A DNA stretch of 11,132 nt, taken from the NCBI GenBank assembly GCA_028565635.1, contig JAOXYB010056101.1:1-11132 (forward strand), in the 5' to 3' direction. Below are positions 1-10,600 of the stretch, in pieces; position 1 is the stretch's first letter; the number at the start of each line of letters is the position of its first letter. The DNA comes from Phoronis ovalis (Eukaryota > Phoronida > Phoronidae). The notes under the pieces were generated by a model that saw only the letters and a list, made by a program, of their open reading frames with translations, did no database searches and was not told the origin of the DNA. Both the position numbers and the translations under genes were made by a program.

Positions 1-1124
1 TTTTAAGGCCTTACTTTTGGATGATGGCGATCAGCCCATCAGCCTTGTTTATCGATAGCTGGTAATCGCATCGGTTGGAAATAAAGGGATTATCGTTGTT
101 CTGCTTTTCGAGAAAATAAACCAAAATTGACTATAGTTAAGCCTATAGTTAGTTGAGAGGGTACGGAACATTAACGGATGGATTTATTCATACTGGCTCT
201 CAGGATGCTCCGCACTTCAGACCTTGGGTAAACTCTGAGACTAATATAACTACTAGTTGTTGAAAACCGGGTTGAAAACATTGAAAGTATAAAATAGAAA
301 TGTATTATTATATTTCTTATTAACCTTCAGCACTTATCAAAATTATTTCTTGCACATAGAGATTGAAAGACGAGTAGACAATTGAAATTACAATCATCAA
401 ATGAAACGAAACAACTTTATATCACTAATAGGAACGCAACCAGTTCTTAAGTACAAGCAAGCTGGAAAAATAGACAATTGACAGACAGCAATGATACAAT
501 GCTATCAAGTGGTGACAGCAAGCATCTGAAAGTTAACCAATGTTACTATTATAGTTTTGACATTATTGCAATGGCATTTTCAACTTATAAAGTATATGGA
601 CGGTAACTATAAGACACCTAAATATACTATTGCTACATGTCTGTGTAATTAACGGAATAAACTGTTTGTAGTGGTAGCTATGCAAACCAATTTAAACTTA
701 TGATTTCGGGAAAAAAAGCTATGCCAGAAACATAATTCTGAGCTTTATCACTGGTACTTTGTACTAGTATTCCATGCATACCAACATAACAGATTATGCA
801 ATACTTCTATTAGTGTAATTAATAAAACAATATCATTTTTAGTCCAATCAAAGTTATAGACAAAACTATCAGATTGTAAGCATAAATATCAGACAAAATG
901 TGTTTTTTTTAAGGTTAACAAATGAATGCAAAATATGTTTAACGTTGTATATTCAGAATTTAAAAAAGGGATAGTTCTCTTGTAAGGAAGTTAGCAACAC
1001 TGGCAAAAAACTTGATGGAACATGTAATATGTTGTTGCCAATACAACTAATTTTGACAAAGATTTATCAAGTTCATTGCATGAAGTTGTTACCCATCATA
1101 GTTAGTTCTAGATTACAAAAAGTT

Positions 1125-1130
1125 TTTATT
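1125..1130 (-). terminator. Candidate polyadenylation signal AATAAA
   Basis: The first canonical AATAAA on the minus strand after the stop, about 450 bases downstream. A short G/T-containing stretch (TGATGGGT) follows about 30 bases on. It would give a 3' UTR of roughly 470 bases. Chance occurrence is possible. Confidence 0.35.
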
Positions 1131-1481
1131 CACCAGCTACAATCCTCTTTCTTGACTGAATTATGTGATTAATGTTTCTTAATCACATTTTCCGATAACA
1201 TCATTTCATGAGGAATTGTTTACTGATTCTCAAGTACCATGAAGTGCCAACAAGTGTACATGAATCAATTTTTCACAAGAAGAAGTAGGCTTACATTTCG
1301 ACTTTTGAATATTGAAATGCATTAGCCTGTTTCATGTTATTTTTAGCAGCCAGTGTTAATTAAAGGCAAATAACTAATGTCATCTTTTTTTATGAAATTG
1401 TAAACTATTACTCTTAGCGCCATCAAGTTTCTCGTGATTAATCTTTCATTTGAATTAATCAGATTATGTTTCAGGTTATCA

Positions 1482-1487
1482 TTTAAT
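1482..1487 (-). terminator. Candidate polyadenylation signal ATTAAA
   Basis: ATTAAA on the minus strand, 95 bases beyond the stop codon. It is the first common hexamer variant after the TAG and would give a short 3' UTR. Such hexamers occur often by chance in AT-rich DNA, so this is a candidate only. Confidence 0.3.
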
Positions 1488-1581
1488 GACATAAGACATA
1501 TTACAGGTATTTTGTTTAGCAGTCTGACACTTTAACAATAAAAAATTAATAGTAGCACTGAAGTCTTTATATATCATGAAT

Positions 1582-1691
1582 CTACTGAACAGTAATTGTC
1601 CAGTCCTGTGCAATGTTAACAGCAGGCTTTCGTATTGTTAATACTTTCTTCTGAGTATCATAAGTAAAGCTTAAATCTTTTGTACCATCAG
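1582..1691 (-). CDS. GANAB: GANAB terminal exon 20 with stop codon
   Basis: Encodes residues 808-842 and TAG at 1582-1584. [27 protein letters not shown] parallels human [27 protein letters not shown], so this is the true C-terminus. The acceptor is TTTTTCCAG. Confidence 0.96.
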
Positions 1692-4600
1692 CTGGAAAAA
1701 TTAATGCAAACAATATAACTAAAATACTTCACTTTTTATATGTCGCAATAGCATCTTAGCATGATTATAATTTTAAATGCCTCCAAATGCTAGTCCAGAT
1801 ACCCATATTAAGTTTGCACCATGTAAGGACGTCCATTTTGCATTAAAAGTTGTTACTTTGTAGGTACAACAGCTTTTTAAATCTAACAGTACTATTGTCT
1901 TTAAGTGCATGCAAAATAGCAAGCAACTCTTTTAGAACAAAAATTGTTTGTTTAAAAAGTTACACAGTGATTAACACACAATATCTACCACCAATAAATA
2001 TTGAAACCTACCAGCACTGTTTACTTGGACTTTGGTAGGTTGGCTGCTGACACCAAAAACAAGCACTCTTTCCAACCAAGAACTAGTTTCGTAGTTTCCA
2101 TTACTATCGTGGTTACTGAAAGAAATGCATTTAAGTTACCAACCAAAACCAGACTTTTAACTTATACCAGTAAGAATCAATTTTTATTCTTGAAATAATA
2201 CAAATTCAGGTACGTGATTGGTACATAGATACTTTAAAAACAGCTTATAGGCACAGTAAAGACGTAAAACAAACGGCTAATATTGCCACACAATTATCCT
2301 CTTTTTACACTGAACAATTGTTTCTTTTTATTTAATTTTTTTCTCAGATAACCATTATACATTACAAAGTTTACAAATCTAGCTATATGTATATAACATC
2401 AATTAATTACTTGTTCATGCATGAGTAACTTCATAGTGTGCACAGCAGTAACCCAACCTCACAGTCAAGAAGGTAGACTATAACTTACCTATTTTTGAGC
2501 TTGTTATCCTCATATACAATTGACCTATATGCATACTGGCCTTTTTTATAGTCAAACGTGTGGTAATCATCTATGTATAATGTGCCTTTAGCTGTACCCT
2601 GAATTCAAATTAATACAAAATTTATAAAAGTAATCAAAAAATGTAGAAATTCGGGTCAATTATACTAAGCATATTTTTTTATATTTGACTACACTTTCAA
2701 AATTTTCTTTTCACCTACTATAATACATTTACTAGTTTGTTTATTCTAGTTGATTCCATCAAGGTATTTTACCAAAAAAACTTTTTTTTTGCCACTTCTT
2801 TCTACAGTCACTCACCTGTATCTCTTATACAGAGCCATAATAGAGACTAGTGTTTTTTTAAAGAGACATTTAGTTGCGAGCACAATAAAACAAAATAGCT
2901 TTTCCGGCAGTTTGATCAATTAAACTGCTAATAAGTAGTAATACTTGTGATATGGTACCTAAGCCATGTGACTATCAGTAATTAGGATCAACAAGCAGAT
3001 GTTTGACGAATGATTCACAGGACTCTTCTGATGTTGATAGTTTCTTTCTTTGAAGATAACCAAAGCTTATTTTTATTATTAACTATTACCTGTCTGTCCA
3101 GGGCAACAACTAGTGTATAGGGATCATTCCATCCAAGACTTGATGCACGCCTGACACGTTGTTTTCGTGGAATAATATAACCACCACGTTGGAATACTGG
3201 AATCTACAAATTTCCTCATAAATTAGACAGCAGCAAATATTCCAGGACTGGACAAGTATTATGCTCAACATGAAACATAGTTTACAAAATAAATTTGTGT
3301 TATAAAGATTAGGTTCAAAGAGTACCTTAGTTAATGGAGCTGGAATGCTGTAAGTGTGTCCTCCAGGAAACTGCTGATAGGTATCCACATCATACCATAC
3401 CTTAAATAAAGAGCATTTTCTAGATATGCTTTCAATATACAGCTTTTTGCTATAAAGGTGGGCACTATAAGAATTATGCATACATACATAGCTAATAGTG
3501 GTTGGTTCTACGTGGCATGTTTTTAACAAAAGAGAGCATGCGGTTGTTGCATGTACTCTTTAAGATGTTCGGATAATACTGATGTTTTGCTGAAAACGTT
3601 TTGTTACACAGCTGATTAAATTACACAATAAAGATTTGTGGAGAAGTGATTATTATTAAAATATATTTTTTATTATTAATCTTACATTTTTTTCTCCAGG
3701 GAAGTAAACCTCAACATCCGTAGCTCCCTCTGTAGTGACGGGGTGAACAAGTAATGCTGGGCCTGTAAGAGTATTGCACAGTAATGTATACAGTCACTGT
3801 CATTAAACTATTCATTGCAATGAATATTTATATAAGTATATTTCAAACATATAAACACAAATATAAAGTTTTGCTGGGGCATCTGAAAACACTGATGAGA
3901 GAATAATAGCTAACAGCCAGCACTCTTTTTCAATTCCATTTTCAAAACCTTACCGACTAAGTAAGAATCCTCTTCCTTAAATGTTGCTTTATCTTTTGGA
4001 AATTCTACCCATACTGGCCTCATCACTGGACCACCCATTATCTCCCCTTCGTAAAACAGAGTATACCAGTAAGGAAGCAGCTGGTACCTAGCACGAATGG
4101 AATCTTGTATAACCTCCTTATTCTCATCAGGTAACAACCAAGGTTCTCTGCGTCTGGTGTCAAGATGTGCATGTGCTCTAAAGAAAGGTTGGTATGCAGC
4201 ATTCTGTAAAGATAACAAGTATGTTTTAATTAACTTTTCATCATAACGTACAGGAAGCAGTGTTTATTAATCCTGTACACCATATGTACATTGCAGCAAA
4301 TCTTATACTACTCTTCAGGTGATCACTTATAAGTTACCTTATTGCATTCGTTCTCAAGCCAAGATGAGCAGGTGAACATTAGAGTAGTATCTTGAATTTG
4401 TAAATATGTTTGGTTTGTACATAAATCGAGTTATAAACCTTCAATTACAGTAATATCTGTACATTGTATAAACAACTGGATTAAAAATCATAGTTGAAAG
4501 TACAGCTTACAAAAGCCATCACGTACCCAGACTACATAGCAACATATACCAAATACTTGGTTTACTTTCTTCAAATACAAAATACGACTACTGGATACTA

Positions 4601-7600
4601 CCCTAACATTTGTTCTGAATAAAATACAAAGACTTTTGATACCTGGTACCATCTGGTGAGTAGCTGATTGTCAGGATTTTTGAAGAATCCACCAACATCA
4701 GCTCCACTCAAGGTGATACCCACTAAGCTCAAGGAGAGCAGCATGGGGTTAGACATCTTCAAATGACCCCATTCACCAGTATTGTCTCCAGTCCAAACTG
4801 CCCCTGAAATGATACAAATAATGTAATACAGTGTTGTATTTTTTATCCTGTGATTTCCTGAATATGGATACAAAAGAAATAAGTCTTGGATGAGATAAAG
4901 CATTCAAACAACGTTATTACATATTAGTGGTCTTACATACATAACCATACATATTTGTGGTTTTACATACCCCAGCGCTGCGATCCACTGTAGAATGCTC
5001 TTGATAACACAAATGGTCGAAGCTGACCTCCTGAACGATCAATCTGACCTTGAGCAGTAGCCATTTGCTGGAATAGATTATTAACTCAATACCACCCCTA
5101 TTTACCATTGTCTTGTATTTACAGCCCAATATTATAACTAGTATTTATCAATATTCCAATGTTCTCTATCAAAGAAGAACAATCTACAGGTGATCCAGAA
5201 GAATTTAATTTTTAAAAATCCCATTTATTTTGTTTATCAAATTAGAAATATAGAGATTTTTCTGACCTAGATGATTAAACTATACTAGAAATTCAGGTGA
5301 CATGGTAAAAGTGGACTTCATAGAACGTAACTTCAATGTCTTTAAATGATTTTATCAAGTTTATTGCATTTTATAAATTAAGATGAATATCTTGAAAATG
5401 AATTTATATGCAGATAGAGACATTAAAAATTGCCTAGATGGAGCTGCTAAGGTGATAAAATTACTAGAATAAAAACATGTATACCTGATACAATCCATAG
5501 ACATTATGCACATCTCGGTGTTCCCAGCCATTGAAGTGCTTAGCATCTTTATGCATAGTAATTTCAGGTCCGTTGAAAACTGAAGGTTCATTCATATCAT
5601 TCCATGTAAACAGATCTAATGTTGATCCTTCATATTCGTTGAGGGCAAACTTACCGGCCCAGTACTTGCGAATTTCAGGATTTGTAAAATCTAACCATCC
5701 TGAAGAACCTAGAAAGTTGACAAAATAAAAATATGTAATCATAGATAGTCCCAAGTATTACAAATTCTCTACATTTCACTGTTTAATAATAGTTATAATC
5801 TGTTGGTAATTAACTCAACACTGTTTTATATATTTATGTTAAGAACCCAACATTGACAAGAAGACAATTATACAATATTAGATAAAATTTAAAAAGCAAC
5901 ATGTGCACCAGTGTACCTGGCCAGCACCAGCCATCATAATCATTGCCATCTTTGTTCTTAATATAATGTCCAAGATCAGTAGCCTCATTGTGGATTTTGT
6001 AGTTAGAATCTCTTTTGATGTGCGGATCAATAATGGTTACCATCTTACGTCCTTTAGAGGAGACATTTTGAATCATCTCCTTGGAGTTAGGAAATTTTGA
6101 AGCATCCCATGTGAAATATCTGCAATTATACGTAGAATTTAAGTAACACTTTTCTGACACTATCAAGCTTTTTGTTTATAGCCAACATATATGGCTAAAT
6201 AAATAAAGAAACGCATACAGTGCATAGTTTAAAGTGGATGTTTGGAAATTAAACGCAGAACTTAATTACATACTCTTCTATTGTCAACTAGATTCAAGAA
6301 TATTTGAAATTAACAATGTATATCAGGCATACCTTTTGCCATCAGTGTGTTCGATATCAAGCCACAATACATCATAAGGGATATCGTGATTATCAAAATT
6401 AGCATCAACACTGAAATGAAAAATGCAAAACTATTACAAATAACTACAATGATTATTTCATTAAAACTGCACAAAAGTATACTTAATGTGTGAGGACCTT
6501 TTTAATACACAAATAAAACATGCTACAAAGTTTCTATTACATAATGCCGCAGAACATACACGTAAGTGTATTTTCCATTATAAAACTGCTGCAAGCTTTG
6601 TGCTTCCTTGTCAAGGAGATAAGAACCTAACTCTACACATTTTATTTTAAAACAACTTTATCCTAATGTTAACAAATAAAAATTATTTCAATCTGTTCGA
6701 AATTGACTTTCATTTTGGAGTTTTTCGCAGGCTGTTTTAGGATGGGGGCTCTCACTAACCATTACTTCCTTTGCACTGTCTTATGTTTAAAAGAAACTCC
6801 CATTACGAAAAGATATTTGACCAGATTTCCCTCATCACTACTAAATTAAATTCAGGGAAATACTGATGTTTATTTATAACTTCATCATTTACCTTCTGAC
6901 ATCTTCTTCATCATTGTAGTTCCATCTTGACTGATGGTATGCTAATGCAAAAAGCTACAACACACAACAATGTTACACATTACCAACAATACAAAATCCA
7001 AACAATTTTTTAATGGATTTTCAAAAAGAATATAGATCTTAAATTGCACAATATGTTGTACAATATATTATCAGTTACCTCATACAATTCACTTGTATAA
7101 GAGCTAAAAAACCTTACAGGGTTTTTTCCTTATAAAGGTATTAATAATTATATTAAAATGATTCCTTAGAACTATTTTAACTTTTTATTATATGTTTAGT
7201 ATACAAAGAAATCCTGCAAATCAGGTAATCCCCAAAATTCTCTACAACACCCTGAGGAATGCAGTGGCCCAGTTACTAGCCCAAAGTCATCTGCTGGAAA
7301 AAGTGAATGAAATACTTACGGGTGGCAAGTTTGTGGTTCCTGTTAACTTAGCATACTGTTTAAAAACACTTGTTGGATCTGGTCCAAGCATGATAAAAAC
7401 ATCAATGATACCACTCTCTGAGAACCAATGAGTATCCACTTGAGGAATTTCATTATCTCCCTTAACAAAATCCACAAGTTTTGTAAACATACCCTGTAAA
7501 ATGTTGAAAAGAATATGATATGTTATTATTTCCAATTATAAATAATATTCATGAGTAATTTCAAGCCCGAAGCGTAGAATATGTATAATAACAATCCGAA

Positions 7601-10600
7601 AAATAGGGCAATAAACTGCACATAAACATATCTCTGTATCACTGAATACACACTGATAAAGGCAAAAAAACAGACTCGGTACTCCATTTTAGGGAGGCAC
7701 ACTACACTATCCCACTCACTGGTTGATTTGCTAAGTAAAGTCCTAAACTAATAGTAAAAATTCAGGTGTGACTGTACCTTGTCTGCAAAATTAGCAGTGA
7801 TGTCTATCCATGTTTCTGCAGCATTCAGCCAAAATAAACCCACTGTCCTTTTCTCACTACAAAAAAGCAGGATATTTCACAAGTAACACAGTTAAAATGT
7901 GACTAGACAATTCTGAATTTGGACCAAAATAATTTCCACTTTGTGGAATATTTAAATGTGATATACAGAAAGTTATAGAAAAAGTTGGCATTATCAAAAC
8001 AGTTGGCATTTAACATAGGCTTCCAATCAAGTTGGAATCCAATCTAGTTGCTGCACCAATTGTTTTTGTTGTTTCCTTTCTTCAGCACATTTTTCTGAAT
8101 TTTTTCTAAGAGAGTACTGGTCAAATTTAAGCAAAATTTCATGAAAACGTTCATATGGACCTGAAAATACTCCAGTATGAAGGTTGGTGACCATTTTATG
8201 GATCAAAATGTTTGCTAGGTTCTGAAGATGAAAATTGTAAGTGAAAAGCTGACGGCCATCGTGCCATCTGAAAGCATATTGTTTGATAACTTGGAAAGTG
8301 CTGGACCGATTTCAACAAAACTTGGATTAAAATGTTTGCTAGGTTTTTAAGATAGAAAACTTGATAGCCATATCGAATTTCAAAATGGCTGCCATGTCAA
8401 AATCTTTTTGATATAACTGGAACTATTGGAACAACAACTTATAGGCACACAAGTAGCAATTATAATTACTCCTAGAGCAATCTTGTTTCTTTTTTTATGT
8501 CACATTAAACTCAAAGTGCCAACTTTTTTAATAACATACTGCAACATCATTGTTTTATAACATATAACATGATAGTTTTACTAGAGTTAAAAATGCTGAG
8601 CTGTGCATTTAACAACAATCCTCAATTAAAGAATTAATGTAATAATAATTTTGATGTCAGTGCTAATCACTACTCACTTGTGTGCTATCATAACAGGAAC
8701 TGAACCATAAAGAGCCATTTGGTTGTTTAACTCATATTCAAAAACATCCAAATTAAACAGTCGATAGGGTTCGGTATTCCTAAAAATTATAGTTAGCATA
8801 AACAGCAGATTGAATTTTATTGCAACAGACACACTCCTGTAATAACTGGATAATTCTCTACTTTGGGGTTTAGTACTATCTAACATGAAAAGTTACATTT
8901 TGTAACTATTAAACCAACCAGAAGTTTGGTAAAGGGTTTTTTAAACCAATTAACACAAACAATACACATTAAACATTTGACAATCCTATTCAATTCATAC
9001 AGTGATATTTAATTTCATATCAAAATGTGCATCTAGTTTCAAAACGAATTACAGAAGAATGACATACTATACTGATATTTTATATAATTATTTTAGCTAT
9101 CAACCATTTTCCACATGTGTAACTTACTTTGTAGTTTTTAATGCAAAAGAGTCTGCGTGTTCTGGAATGCCATAGACATGTTCATAACCAGGGAAAGAAA
9201 AGTCTAATCCAATAGACTCTGGACCTAAAGCAAAATGTAAAACAGATTAAATTACCAGTATAGTTAAAGTCTGTTTCACTTTTCACTTTAACTTGCACAA
9301 GAAAGACAGTTCTAACAATTGTGGGTTGCAAGTTTTTAATCACATATGTGCAACAAGATATTGCATATAACATGGGTGGTTTCTCCCGTAAATAGAATTA
9401 TAAGCAGAGTAGTGCTGCTATCTGTTTACACTTTGTGATGTACTGGCACAATGACTGATCATCAAAGTCAGGTACGATCAATGACTGTTTAGTAATGAAC
9501 AATAAAATAGTAATTTTACAAGCTATTAGAATTCACTGCCATCAGTTTTAAGTGTATAAAACGATTGAAAAATACAAATCATATGACCAGAATGATCGAC
9601 CAACATTCTACAGAACTGTATATCACAAAGGAAGTATACCTCTTAGTTTTGAATCATGATGTGTTTTGAATGTTTCTTCCCACATTCCTGGTTCCTCAGG
9701 TTCCTTGTTTTCTTCCTCTGGCTTTTCTTCAGGGGTTATCGGTTCTTGACCCTCTCCCTCCTATAATCCAGAATTTCAATTATTTACTTGAAAGTATAAT
9801 CCGGCTACAACAGTTTAATATATATACCTTCAGTATGAATCAAGTTCTGAAGAAAAGAAATCTTTGTACACATTTTTTTTGGTGAAATTGAATACATACA
9901 AAAAAACTTTTAAAGCATAAACTGTGCAATAAAAAAGACTTATGTAACACTTTTCACACTAAAATTTATAAGCAGTTATTAAGAAAAGTGCATGAAGTGC
10001 CTCAAAATGAAAAAATGGTTTACAAATTAAAAAATCTTGACAGTTAGAAAACCAGTGTTAATACAAATTCATTAGTTGTGGTTCAACACCATGCTGAGAA
10101 ACAATGTGGGGGCTGGAGTCCCTCAAAATGCAGGCTATAACCTCCCAATACCACTGAAGATTCTCACTCCATCATTTTGGCTTTGCAGGTGTATTTATGA
10201 TGGCTTGCACAGCTGGACAGACAGCAGCCGTTATGTTATTAGTATAGATAGATATACAACAAAAACTATTGTGTAGTTCAAATAGAACTTTAGTGAAGAA
10301 CAGCAAAAGCCATGCCCAAAACAGATGTTTGGTGGGTGGCTTTATTGAAGGAGCAGTGAGATGGTAGATACCTGTTCTTCGGGAGTTTTCTCCCCATTTT
10401 CATCTTCATCCTCTGGCTTTGTTTCTGCAGCAGTATTACTGAAAGGGTTGGAGAACCATGATGATACAGTAGATCTTATTTTACGTAAAACGCCCCTAAA
10501 ACAACGAGGCTCAATTTTGACTGACTGTTTTCATAGCTAATGAAACATAAGCAAAAACTCATTGTTAATAACTAGGTAAAGTTGGACTGTACTGATTTTG

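Larger units (their letters stand above)
1..1581. other. Presumed GANAB 3' UTR and downstream intergenic DNA
   Basis: AT-rich sequence with no recognisable coding exon over most of its length. The part next to 1581 should be the 3' UTR of the minus-strand gene, but its end cannot be fixed by eye. The first ~250 bases look less AT-rich than the rest. A 9-base direct repeat (ctatagtta) sits at 131-139 and 143-151. Runs of T, such as the one at 902-910, are the only other simple sequence noticed. Confidence 0.6.
7857..8677 (-). other. Longest intron (visible intron 5) with repeat-derived content
   Basis: This 821-base intron contains the clearest repetitive material in the window. At about 8100-8420 there are phrases such as gatttcaacaaaacttgg and caaaatggctgcc that have the feel of interspersed repeats I associate with marine invertebrate genomes. 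That association is from memory and not a database match. Internal duplication and possible terminal inverted repeats are listed separately. No open frame of note is present. Confidence 0.6.

Noticed and set aside
1850-2198. Two overlapping plus-strand open frames of 62 and 65 codons over exon 19
   Set aside because: They lie antisense to a GANAB exon with clear splice sites and show no protein motif; they are shadows of the real gene.
4917-5129. Minus-strand frame ending in a repeated VCKTTNM peptide
   Set aside because: The repeat comes from the 22-base duplication at the exon 12 donor, read in a frame different from GANAB. It is not a protein repeat.
7192-7431. Plus-strand open frame of 79 codons
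   Set aside because: It is antisense to exon 7, which encodes conserved GANAB sequence on the minus strand. The plus-strand peptide is not recognisable.
7984-8010. Direct repeat agttggcatt at the left end of the possible element in intron 5
   Set aside because: Ten bases repeated once at 17-base spacing is too little to call separately. It is noted only as part of the larger candidate element.
9670-9885. Plus-strand frame with a hydrophobic, Leu/Pro-rich start resembling a signal peptide
   Set aside because: The hydrophobic run is the complement of the Glu/Pro-rich acidic linker in exon 3 and it runs on into an intron, so it is a composition artefact.
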